A DNA stretch of 17,400 bases from UBA6183 sp046314755 (lineage in GTDB: Bacteria; Bacteroidota; Bacteroidia; UKL13-3): NCBI GenBank assembly GCA_046314755.1, contig JBKDBG010000074.1, positions 1-17,400 of the forward strand, given 5' to 3'. Both the position numbers and the translations under genes were made by a program. Below the pieces are notes generated by a model. That model had not been told where the DNA came from and did no database searches. It saw only the letters and a list, made by a program, of their open reading frames with translations. Shown here in pieces: positions 1 to 6,513 of the stretch (position 1 is the first letter of the stretch; each line of letters begins with the position of its first letter).

Positions 1-273
1 GCTCTCGTTGCGGTGTTCGTATAAATAATTAAAATGGCTGTGCTCGGGCACGGTAAAACGCTCGTACTGCATAGAGCGTTTGGCACGTGTTAAATCGCCA
101 TCGTATTTTTTTAAATAAGTATCTAACGTATCATCGTGCACATCGCTTAAATATTTTAAGAAAAGCATGGTTAGCACATAATCTTTATAAACACTTGGGT
201 CAATACTTCCTCTAAAGGTATCGCATGCTTTCCAAACGGCATCATTAATGTCTTTTTGAGTTATTTTAGTCAT
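1..273 (-). CDS. hsdM: Type I restriction-modification methyltransferase subunit HsdM, N-terminal part (runs off left edge)
   Basis: Reading leftward from an ATG at 273, all 91 codons to the window edge are open, so the gene is cut by the window and not broken. The translation begins MTKITQKDINDAVWKACDTF and continues with RGSIDPSVYKDYVLTMLFLKYLSD, the typical N-terminal helical domain (HsdM_N) of type I adenine methyltransferase subunits. The SAM-binding and NPPY motifs would lie beyond the edge and cannot be checked. HsdM methylates adenine in the target recognised by HsdS and is needed for both modification and restriction complexes in the cytoplasm. It starts 5 bp after the hsdS stop codon, so the two are probably co-transcribed. 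The family assignment is firm; whether an hsdR lies further downstream is unknown. Confidence 0.9.
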   Translation of the reverse strand, partial: MTKITQKDINDAVWKACDTFRGSIDPSVYKDYVLTMLFLKYLSDVHDDTLDTYLKKYDGDLTRAKRSMQYERFTVPEHSHFNYLYEHRNES

Positions 274-278
274 GGTAA

Positions 279-836
279 TTATTTTATGGCGTTAATTATT
301 TGTTGCTGAATTTGTTTTTCGCGTAGCAGTTCAATTTTATGCCTCAAGTTTTTTTCTTGGTTGCGCAAATTAGCTATGTTTAAAATAGCTTTCTGTTTAG
401 CAATACTTGGTATGGTAATTTCTAAATTTTCTAACACTTGTTTTGAAATAGATGGAATTGCGGTTCCGATGGCTTGTGCTTTTAATAAAGTTTGTGCGTT
501 TTGGTTATTTAAAAACCAGGCAAGGTAATTGGGTAGTACATTTTCTGTATTTAATCGTATTACAAAGAAAGAAGTAGAAGCAACGGCTGGTTTGTTATGG
601 TTTTCGAAAACGGTAGCAAAGTTTTTTGCACCCTTGGCGGCAAAAAGTACATCACCATTTTTTAATAAGTGTTTTGGAGAAATTTCGTTAGAAAGTAAAT
701 CTCCATGAAGTGTGCTTTGTAAGTGTCCAAGTTCGTCAAAATGCTTAACTTGCAGGTAGATAACATCACCATCGCCAAGAGGTTTAGCAAACAATCCAGT
801 TTGAATATTGGTGATATTTTTTATGGTATTCTTCAA
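279..836 (-). CDS. hsdS: Half-length type I restriction specificity subunit HsdS (single TRD)
   Basis: About 185 residues. The sequence IQTGLFAKP...VIYLQVKHFDE is the typical start of a target-recognition domain. Residues around LPNYLAWFLNNQNAQTLL and AIPSISKQVLENLEITIPS match the TRD end, and the C-terminal KQKAILNIANLRNQEKNLRHKIELLREKQ segment is the helical spacer. Full HsdS proteins have about 400 residues with two TRDs; this one has a single TRD and one helix, so it probably acts as a homodimer with a symmetric target (inference). A longer frame begins at a TTG at 881, but a good promoter covers those codons (-7 box at 860-867). I therefore choose the TTG at 836, giving MKNTIKNITNIQTG, which aligns with family starts. 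hsdS precedes hsdM here, the reverse of the usual order. The domain is clear; the start is moderately sure. Confidence 0.85.
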   Translation of the reverse strand: MKNTIKNITNIQTGLFAKPLGDGDVIYLQVKHFDELGHLQSTLHGDLLSNEISPKHLLKNGDVLFAAKGAKNFATVFENHNKPAVASTSFFVIRLNTENVLPNYLAWFLNNQNAQTLLKAQAIGTAIPSISKQVLENLEITIPSIAKQKAILNIANLRNQEKNLRHKIELLREKQIQQQIINAIK

Positions 837-859
837 AATATTTCTGAGTAATGAAGCTA

Positions 860-889
860 CAAAAATACATAACACTTTCAAATAAGCAA
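860..889 (-). promoter_or_regulatory. Predicted promoter of the hsdS-hsdM unit
   Basis: On the minus strand, TTG (887-889) is followed after exactly 19 bp by TATTTTTG (860-867). This matches the Bacteroidota sigma-70-type pattern of a -33 TTG and a -7 TAnnTTTG. Transcription would begin near 853-856, leaving a leader of roughly 17-20 nt before the TTG start at 836. The location inside the longest possible reading frame argues against the upstream start at 881. Confidence 0.6.
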
Positions 890-1406
890 GCTATTTCCAC
901 TTTTTTTATTAAGTAGAGGCCCTACAAATTTATATGGTTTTATGTAACCCATGATTGTTTGTAGGTAAAACTTCAAACTCTTTTGGGGCTTGAGAAGGAA
1001 GAGTCCCTATTTCTACCGTATTGCTGACCAGAACCAAAAGTACCTTTCGTGAGATAGCATTCCCCTGTCTATGCCTTTTCGTTAATTTGTTCACTATCGT
1101 TGTCTTTTATGGTTGCTGGTAACTTCCCCCCGAAACTCAAAATAATAATCATTTCGCAGAATTGAGCCAATTACCCGGTACAGCGGAGTTGTTACAAATG
1201 ATGGTTTCGTGATATTTTTAATCATTTCACTTCAATGGTTACAACGGAAGCATCATCCGGCATGATGGTTGGTTTATGACATGGATATACATTTCCGTTT
1301 TTGTCTAACGCAAATTAATCATCTTATTCATTTTGCCAAATGATTTTATACTTTTAAGTAAGTTACAGGTGGGTGAAAGTGGAATATAGAATCAAGCGGT
1401 AATCAA
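890..1406. other. Gene-poor interval with apparent decayed coding fragments
   Basis: About 515 bp without a convincing gene. On the minus strand, short open stretches follow one another in different frames. One runs to a stop at 1305-1307 and ends GKMNKMINLR. Another (1222-1314) reads FALDKNGNVYPCHKP and ends TIEVK. A 43-codon frame (1094-1225, ATG) includes TTPLYRVIGSILRNDYYFEF. A GTG-initiated 54-codon frame (930-1094) includes RKVLLVLVSNTVEIGTLP. The stop of the second overlaps the ATG of the third (ATGA), and the stop of the third overlaps the GTG (TAGTG). I recognise no family in any of them. The simplest reading is one or more genes broken by frameshifts and stops; a set of small overlapping genes is possible but less likely. 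No terminator, tRNA or IS end was seen. Confidence 0.35.
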
Positions 1407-1835
1407 TTATCCCCTTACTTCTTCTATGGTTATTTTTCGCGTTTGATCCTGGTTTATGTGGAGTTCCACTTTAATCAAGTGTTCATTTGCCAACAAGGCT
1501 TCAATCATTTCCGGCCACTCTATTAAACAAATGTTTCCGCTGTAAAAATAATCCTCGTATCCAATGTCGTAAACTTCTTCCAATTGTTTGATGCGATAGA
1601 AATCAAAATGATACAAGGTTTGATGATTTGGGGTGGTGTATTCATTTACCAAACCAAATGTAGGGCTCGATACTTGCTCCTGCACTTGAAGTAAGGCGCA
1701 AATTTCTTTGATTAAGGTGGTTTTTCCGGCACCCATTTGTCCGTAAAAGGCCACCAACTTACAGCGTTGTGTAAGCTCAATAATAGCCCTTGCAACTTGC
1801 GGCAAATCGGAAACAGAAACGTTGGTAAATTCCAT
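1407..1835 (-). CDS. tsaE: tRNA t6A biosynthesis ATPase TsaE
   Basis: 142 residues, the usual length for the family. TsaE is the P-loop ATPase that works with TsaB and TsaD in threonylcarbamoylation of adenosine 37 in ANN-decoding tRNAs (cytoplasm). Visible motifs are Walker A GQMGAGKT (residues 32-39), the family-specific SSPTF (56-60), HFDFYR (76-81) and the Walker B-like CLIEWPEM (103-110). The ATG at 1835-1833 shares one base with the stop of the upstream acyltransferase gene (TAATG), which implies translational coupling and one transcript. TsaE and this acyltransferase have no known functional link, so the pairing probably reflects an operon of convenience. There is no terminator hairpin immediately after the stop. 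The assignment is firm. Confidence 0.95.
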   Translation of the reverse strand: MEFTNVSVSDLPQVARAIIELTQRCKLVAFYGQMGAGKTTLIKEICALLQVQEQVSSPTFGLVNEYTTPNHQTLYHFDFYRIKQLEEVYDIGYEDYFYSGNICLIEWPEMIEALLANEHLIKVELHINQDQTRKITIEEVRG

Positions 1836-2956
1836 TAAAACTGATACGTGTAAGTGTAATGAACCTTGGTGGTTTTGGCGCCTAAGGCTTCAAACAAGGA
1901 ATGCATTTTAGGGTTAAAATCTCCAATCCACGAGAGTTCAGAGGAACGCAAATGCTTATCCTTTTTCATGGATTCATAAACCTTAATAATCATACCGGTT
2001 TCTAATCCTAAATTTTGGTATTTCGGAATCACCCCAAACACAATGCCTCTGGCACGGGTAATTTTGGCAAAATGTTTAAACCATAAAAATTTCAATTTGG
2101 CCACCACATTCATTTTGCCTTTTAAATGCCTAAATATTTGGTTTACATCAATGGTGTTGATATAAAAACCTGCAGGTTCGTTATTGGCATACGCAAACCA
2201 AATCAGGTCTTCCCTTAAAATGGGGCGAAGCGCCTTTAATGTATTCAATACACGTTCCATGGTCATGGGTGTAAAATCCGGTCGATGTGCCCATGCCTGG
2301 TTATAAATGGTTACAAAATCAGATGCAAACTTTTCAATTTGATGATCTTGATAATGTAAAAACTGATAGGCCGGGTTGTTCAATACACGCGCTGAAATTT
2401 TACTGAACCTTTCATAATTGAAATCTTGCTCGGTAATCTCAGAGGTTGATTGCTCAAACAACACTTTAAACCCGTATGCATCAAAAAATTGTTGGTAATA
2501 AGGCGGATTGTAATTTTCCAGGTATGACGGATTTTTAAATCCTTGTACCATCAACCCCCAAAACCTATCCTTTTCGCCAAAGTTAATGGGACCATCCATG
2601 GCTGTTAAACCCTTTTGGGTGAGCCAATTTTTGCACGTATTAAACAACAAAAAGGCGGCATCTTGGTCGTCAATACATTCAAAAAAGCCCATGCCGCCTG
2701 TTTTATTTCCGCTTTGCTCAATATACTTTTGGTTGTAAAAGGCTGCTACCCTTCCAATAATTTCTTGTTGCTTATTCAACAACAACCAGGCACACAACTC
2801 CCCTGTTTTGTAAAACGGATTTTCATTTTTATCAAACACCGCATAAACATCCTTATCCAGTGGTGCAATCCATTCTGCATCGTGTTTATATAACTTATGC
2901 GGAAATTGGATAAATTCCTTTAGCTCCTGTGGTGTAACTACTTCCTTAATAATCAT
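1835..2956 (-). CDS. GNAT-like N-acyltransferase family protein, function unknown
   Basis: 373 residues from the ATG at 2956. It begins MIIKEVVTPQELKEFIQFPH and carries the strongly conserved central block DGPINFGEKDRFWGLMVQGF (about residues 121-140). A C-terminal acyltransferase-like region (VVAKLKFLWFKH... GVIPKYQNLGLETGMIIKVYE) has the look of a GNAT acetyl-CoA site. The family is widespread in Bacteroidota and is usually annotated only as GNAT-family or hypothetical; its substrate is not known to me. The frame stays open upstream to an ATG at 3046, adding 30 residues. I reject that start because a predicted promoter (3014-3046) lies across it and the shorter start fits family N-termini. 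No signal peptide or membrane segment is seen, so it is likely cytoplasmic. It is coupled to tsaE by a 1-bp overlap. Confidence 0.75.
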   Translation of the reverse strand: MIIKEVVTPQELKEFIQFPHKLYKHDAEWIAPLDKDVYAVFDKNENPFYKTGELCAWLLLNKQQEIIGRVAAFYNQKYIEQSGNKTGGMGFFECIDDQDAAFLLFNTCKNWLTQKGLTAMDGPINFGEKDRFWGLMVQGFKNPSYLENYNPPYYQQFFDAYGFKVLFEQSTSEITEQDFNYERFSKISARVLNNPAYQFLHYQDHQIEKFASDFVTIYNQAWAHRPDFTPMTMERVLNTLKALRPILREDLIWFAYANNEPAGFYINTIDVNQIFRHLKGKMNVVAKLKFLWFKHFAKITRARGIVFGVIPKYQNLGLETGMIIKVYESMKKDKHLRSSELSWIGDFNPKMHSLFEALGAKTTKVHYTYTYQF

Positions 2957-3013
2957 GTTTATTTTTAATCCTTTACAAACAAATATTTTAGCAATTGTGT
3001 ATTTTGCAGGCCT

Positions 3014-3046
3014 CAAAAATATAAAAATATCAATGCTATGCTTCAA
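3014..3046 (-). promoter_or_regulatory. Predicted promoter of the acyltransferase-tsaE unit
   Basis: On the minus strand, TTG (3044-3046) and TATTTTTG (3014-3021) are separated by 22 bp, close to the Bacteroidota -33/-7 arrangement. Transcription would start near 3007-3010, about 50 nt upstream of the ATG at 2956. The -33 part overlaps the first codons of the divergent redoxin gene, so the two promoter regions are interlocked in about 80 bp. Confidence 0.45.
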
Positions 3047-3577
3047 ATAGGAGACAAATTACCTGAATTCAACCTCATCGGGTATGATGATAAAATGCAC
3101 TCAAGTTTTGAATATGCCGATAAATATGCATTGGCGATCATATTCACCAGTAACGGTTCGCCTGTTTCTGTGGCCTACAGCAACCGTTTGATTAAGTTAT
3201 TTGAAAAATACGAAGACGATAACTTAGGCATTATTGGCATCAATTCCAACGACAGTGCACAATCACCGGAAGATAGTTTAGAAAAAATAAAACTGGCTGC
3301 CTACCATTATAAACTCGACCAACTTCATTTTATGTACCTAAAAGATGAAACACAAGAGGTAGCTAAAAAATTTGGTGCAACCACCAATCCTGAAGTGTTT
3401 TTATTCAACTCAAAAAGAGAGTTGGTGTACAAAGGTGCCATTGATGATAATTGGGAAAGTGAAAGTGCCGTAACCTCTGCTTATTTGGAAGATGCCATTG
3501 AAGAAGCGTTGGATGGAATGGAAATTGATTTTCCGGAAATTCCTTGCAATGGCAATCCTATTATTTGGAAAAAATAA
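3038..3577 (+). CDS. Thioredoxin-fold (AhpC/TSA-like) protein lacking the usual active-site cysteines
   Basis: 179 residues with no signal peptide, so predicted cytosolic. It fits the redoxin family represented by the PRX_like1 group. Features are the MLQIGDKLPEFNL start, GIINSND-type block GIIGINSND (residues 64-72), PEDS (77-80), LKDETQEVAKKFGATTNPEVFLF (101-123) and VYKGAIDDNW (130-139). Members normally have a C-x-x-C-P type motif after the first strand. Here that site reads FTSNGSP (36-42), with S38 and S41 at the expected cysteine positions. The only cysteine in the protein is C170 near the C-terminus, where family members commonly have one. Catalytic thiol-disulfide chemistry of the usual kind therefore looks lost; a binding or scaffolding role is inference. 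It lies 15 bp upstream of lgt, probably in one operon. Confidence 0.85.
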   Translation: MLQIGDKLPEFNLIGYDDKMHSSFEYADKYALAIIFTSNGSPVSVAYSNRLIKLFEKYEDDNLGIIGINSNDSAQSPEDSLEKIKLAAYHYKLDQLHFMYLKDETQEVAKKFGATTNPEVFLFNSKRELVYKGAIDDNWESESAVTSAYLEDAIEEALDGMEIDFPEIPCNGNPIIWKK

Positions 3578-3592
3578 GCACAAACCGGCAAC

Positions 3593-4756
3593 ATGTATCC
3601 TACCATCACTGATTTATTAAAAGACCTGTTCGGTATTCCAATTCCGCTTCCCATTCAAACCTTTGGTTTTTTTATGGCCTTATCATTTGCGGCCGCGTAT
3701 TACTTTACGGCAAGTGAACTAAAACGTAAAACAGCCCAAGGCTTATTAAAACCAATTTCCAAAATTGTAATTAAAAACAAGCCGGTAACCGCACAACACT
3801 ACATCACCAATATGCTCACCATGGGCTTAATTGGTTTTAAGTTGCTCGAAATGGTGTTTGATTACGATGCATTGGTAAGCAATCCGCAAGCTTTTATTTT
3901 ATCAGCCAAAGGAAATGTAATTGGATTATTGATTGGTGCAGCCTGGGGATTTTACAACACCAAAAAAGAAGCAGATGCCGTAAAAGGAAAACAACCTGAA
4001 AAAATCAACACGCAAATGGCACCTGCTGATTTAATGTGGAATATTACAGCCATTGCAGGCATAGGTGGTATTATTGGTGCTAAACTATTTCACAACCTGG
4101 AATATATTGATGACTTGATGGCACATCCGGTAGAATCCTTACTTTCTTTTAGCGGATTAACTTTTTATGGCGGACTCATAGTAGCTACCGTGGCGGTTTT
4201 ATATTACACCACCAAACACGGCATACCTACTTTGCACATGATTGATGCAGCCGCTCCGGCCTTAATGTTGGCATACGGTATTGGGCGAATTGGTTGTCAA
4301 TTAAGTGGCGATGGTGATTGGGGCATTGTGAATACAGCTGTAAAGCCTGAAATATTAAGCTTTTTACCCGATTGGTTTTGGAGTTTTAACTATCCGCATA
4401 ATGTGGTGGGCGAAGGTATTCCAATTACCGGCTGCGAAGGCCCGCATTGTTTTGTGTTGGCTCAACCGGTTTATCCTACCCCGCTGTATGAAGCCATGAT
4501 GGGTATTGCCTTATTTGGTTTACTTTGGGGAATCAGAAAAAAAATAACCATTCCGGGGGTACTGTTTTGTGTGTACATGATTGTAAATGGTATGGAACGA
4601 TTTACCATTGAAAAAATTCGGGTAAACAGTACATATCAAATTTTTGGCATGCACATTACACAAGCCGAGATCATTTCTTCGTTTATGGTTATTGCAGGTA
4701 TTATCGGAGCGATAATACTTTACCAACGTAACCAACATGCGAATAAGCATACTTAG
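3593..4756 (+). CDS. lgt: Phosphatidylglycerol-prolipoprotein diacylglyceryl transferase Lgt
   Basis: 387 residues, polytopic inner-membrane enzyme that transfers diacylglycerol from phosphatidylglycerol to the lipobox cysteine of prolipoproteins, the first step of lipoprotein maturation. Visible signatures are FSGLTFYGG (186-194; Y where many Lgt proteins have H), the Lgt signature region GIGRIGCQLSGDGDWG (229-244, with the conserved R232), YPTPLYEA (294-301) and NGMERFTIEKIRVN (332-345, with R336). At 387 residues it is longer than the roughly 290 of enterobacterial Lgt. The extra length is an insertion of about 70 residues after the first membrane segment and a longer loop after the signature, as usual in Bacteroidota. 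The last 20 bp overlap the start of the next gene, indicating tight co-expression. The assignment is firm. Confidence 0.93.
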   Translation: MYPTITDLLKDLFGIPIPLPIQTFGFFMALSFAAAYYFTASELKRKTAQGLLKPISKIVIKNKPVTAQHYITNMLTMGLIGFKLLEMVFDYDALVSNPQAFILSAKGNVIGLLIGAAWGFYNTKKEADAVKGKQPEKINTQMAPADLMWNITAIAGIGGIIGAKLFHNLEYIDDLMAHPVESLLSFSGLTFYGGLIVATVAVLYYTTKHGIPTLHMIDAAAPALMLAYGIGRIGCQLSGDGDWGIVNTAVKPEILSFLPDWFWSFNYPHNVVGEGIPITGCEGPHCFVLAQPVYPTPLYEAMMGIALFGLLWGIRKKITIPGVLFCVYMIVNGMERFTIEKIRVNSTYQIFGMHITQAEIISSFMVIAGIIGAIILYQRNQHANKHT

Positions 4757-5915
4757 TATTTTTCTGTTCATTTCTATGCAAATGGTTTGGGCCCAACAGC
4801 CCAACTTAATTTGTAATGGTGATTTTGAAGATATTAATATTTGCACGGAAAAAGAAGCGGCATGCAGTCCCGAAGGCTGGTTTGGTTTAAGCATCATCAA
4901 ATATGTGCATGGCATTCAACCCCTCAATCCTGAATTTAAAATACGTTTAAACGGCAATTCGTCCATTTTTATTCCAACCGGAGTAGAACATTACCGCATG
5001 TTACCATTTGCGCAAACCGCAGCCATTACACCCATTTTAATACCCCTTGATTCGGGAGTTACTTATCACTTCTCCATGTATGTTACCCCGCATATTTATG
5101 CCATTAATGAGTTGCATGTGTATTTTGCCGACTCCGCTTTGCCCTACTTAAAAAATGTGGAACCGCATTTAACACTCAACTTTAAAAAATGGATTAAACA
5201 CGGCAACAAATGGGTGCAGTTAAAAGGCGAATACACGGCCAAAGGAGGCGAAAAATATTTGTGCATTGGCATGATGAAACCAACAGCTTTAATCAAATAC
5301 AAAAGGATAAAAAATGTGTTGGCAGAAAGCGGTTATTTTATAGATAACGTTCGACTCACCTCTACCCGATCATTGGATGAAAAGTGGAATTTAGACTCGG
5401 CCCAAAACTATATTTACAACGAAAACAGACGACATGATTACAGCAAATTGGCCAAAGGATCAAACATCCTTTTTCCTACCTTATTAAAAGAACCCATGGT
5501 TGATTCAACCACCACCATGCCCGGTATTTTATTGTATCCAAAATTGATTAAACACAACAGCATCATCAATGAAAACAGCATCATCTGGCAGCTCACTTAT
5601 ATTGGTGATACCATTATTCATCCAAACAGTTATGAATTGCTAAACAGCTTACTGTTTAAATTAAATCAAAAGCCCAACACCAAAATAAAACTTACGGCAC
5701 ATGTGCAAAGCGGTTATTCAAGTGTGTTTGATGATGATGAATATTGCGCAAAACTACACGCACGTGCTGTGGCAAAATATTTAATCAGTAAAGGCATTCA
5801 TGCCAATCGCATCAAAATAGAGTCATACGGAAGTTTTAATCGAATCAACCAATCCGACCATCCACGAAGCAATTGGGTAAACAATAGAATTGAGTATATA
5901 TTGTTTGAAGATTAA
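4737..5915 (+). CDS. OmpA-family outer-membrane protein with Bacteroidota-type N-terminal domain
   Basis: 392 residues. Residues 1-19 are a signal peptide (MRISILSIFLFISMQMVWA, cleavage before QQ). Residues about 22-210 begin NLICNGDFEDINIC, the NLxxNGSFE-type opening of a beta-sandwich domain common in secreted Bacteroidota proteins. Residues about 280-392 are an OmpA-like peptidoglycan-binding domain: TKIKLTAHVQSG, then LHARAVAKYLISKGIHANRI and the NNRIEYIL end, matching the LSxxRAxxVxxYLxxxGIxxxRI...NRRIE pattern. It is likely periplasmic or outer-membrane attached and bound to peptidoglycan; no lipobox is seen after the signal peptide. The ATG lies inside lgt (20-bp overlap), and only this start gives a full signal peptide. 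The binding partner of the N-terminal domain is unknown. Confidence 0.85.
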   Translation: MRISILSIFLFISMQMVWAQQPNLICNGDFEDINICTEKEAACSPEGWFGLSIIKYVHGIQPLNPEFKIRLNGNSSIFIPTGVEHYRMLPFAQTAAITPILIPLDSGVTYHFSMYVTPHIYAINELHVYFADSALPYLKNVEPHLTLNFKKWIKHGNKWVQLKGEYTAKGGEKYLCIGMMKPTALIKYKRIKNVLAESGYFIDNVRLTSTRSLDEKWNLDSAQNYIYNENRRHDYSKLAKGSNILFPTLLKEPMVDSTTTMPGILLYPKLIKHNSIINENSIIWQLTYIGDTIIHPNSYELLNSLLFKLNQKPNTKIKLTAHVQSGYSSVFDDDEYCAKLHARAVAKYLISKGIHANRIKIESYGSFNRINQSDHPRSNWVNNRIEYILFED

Positions 5916-5931
5916 ATTATGGCACGATTGT

Positions 5932-5939
5932 TATATTTG
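5932..5939 (+). promoter_or_regulatory. Possible -7 element upstream of the DUF4294 gene
   Basis: TATATTTG matches TAnnTTTG and ends 8 bp before the ATG at 5948. The best upstream TTG (in TTGTTTG near 5901-5907) is 24 bp away, longer than usual. If used, the transcript would have almost no leader. Weak evidence. Confidence 0.3.
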
Positions 5940-5947
5940 AATAGCTT

Positions 5948-6478
5948 ATGAAAAAGGTATTGTTCATCCTAATCTGTTTATTCAGCCTTTACGGAAAGGC
6001 ACAACAAGTGAATCCCGATACCTTGTTGCAAAGAGAATTGCCGGAATTTATAGCTACTGCTCAACGCGACCCGGATTATGAAAAGAAATACCAAAAACTG
6101 GTGCGTGATGTAAAAAAAGTATTGCCCTATGCTAAAATAGCCGGATTCCGTTTTCAACTCATGGAACAAAACCTGCAAATGCTGCCCACTGAAAAAGCAC
6201 GTGAAGAATATTTAAAACGTACCGAGGAGGCCATTAAAGAACAATTTATGGATGATTTGGTTGGACTCACCGTATCGCAAGGAAAATTATTGATTAAACT
6301 CATTCATAGAGAAACCGGTAAGGATACTTACACCCTGTTAAAAACTTACAGAGGAAAATTAACTGCATGGTATTGGCAAGGCTTAGCCAAAGTATTTACA
6401 GCCGATTTAACCAACGAATACAATCCCATTGAAGATTGGCAAATTGAACAAATCATTAAAGAGTTGGGATTTGAATAA
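5948..6478 (+). CDS. DUF4294 family secreted protein, function unknown
   Basis: 176 residues. Residues 1-18 form a signal peptide (MKKVLFILICLFSLYGKA, cleavage before QQ), so the protein is exported to the periplasm. The mature part is charged and helical, and carries the DUF4294 pattern: VKKVLPYAKIAG (55-66), SQGKLLIKLIHRETG (110-124) and TNEYNPIEDWQIEQII (155-170). No catalytic motif of a known enzyme is evident and no function has been established to my knowledge. The family is characteristic of Bacteroidota. The gene follows ompA by 32 bp and precedes pepT by 35 bp on the same strand, but the family's role cannot be deduced from these neighbours. Confidence 0.85.
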   Translation: MKKVLFILICLFSLYGKAQQVNPDTLLQRELPEFIATAQRDPDYEKKYQKLVRDVKKVLPYAKIAGFRFQLMEQNLQMLPTEKAREEYLKRTEEAIKEQFMDDLVGLTVSQGKLLIKLIHRETGKDTYTLLKTYRGKLTAWYWQGLAKVFTADLTNEYNPIEDWQIEQIIKELGFE

Positions 6479-6499
6479 TCGGAATTTGTAGGGTTTCTG

Positions 6500-6507
6500 T
6501 ATTTTCG
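6500..6507 (+). promoter_or_regulatory. Possible weak -7 element upstream of pepT
   Basis: TATTTTCG differs from TAnnTTTG at one base and ends 6 bp before the pepT ATG at 6514, the same distance as the marR element. No TTG lies at 19-23 bp upstream. Low confidence; read-through from the DUF4294 gene is equally possible. Confidence 0.2.
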
Positions 6508-6513
6508 TGCCGC

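Noticed and set aside
837..881. 15-residue N-terminal extension of HsdS from a TTG at 881
   Set aside because: The -7 box at 860-867 lies within it, and the hydrophobic extension does not fit HsdS N-termini.
930..1225. Two small overlapping ORFs (43 and 54 residues) as a toxin-antitoxin pair
   Set aside because: No family resemblance, one starts with GTG, and neighbouring fragments in other frames look equally coding; decay is the simpler explanation.
2615..2893. 92-residue plus-strand frame opposite the acyltransferase gene
   Set aside because: Antisense shadow of a conserved gene; no start context or family match.
2957..3046. 30-residue N-terminal extension of the acyltransferase
   Set aside because: A promoter-like pair lies over it, and family proteins start at the internal ATG at 2956.
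4520..4915. 131-residue open frame on the minus strand across the lgt-ompA junction
   Set aside because: It lies antisense to two well-supported genes, has no recognisable domain, and is best explained by the codon bias of the plus strand.
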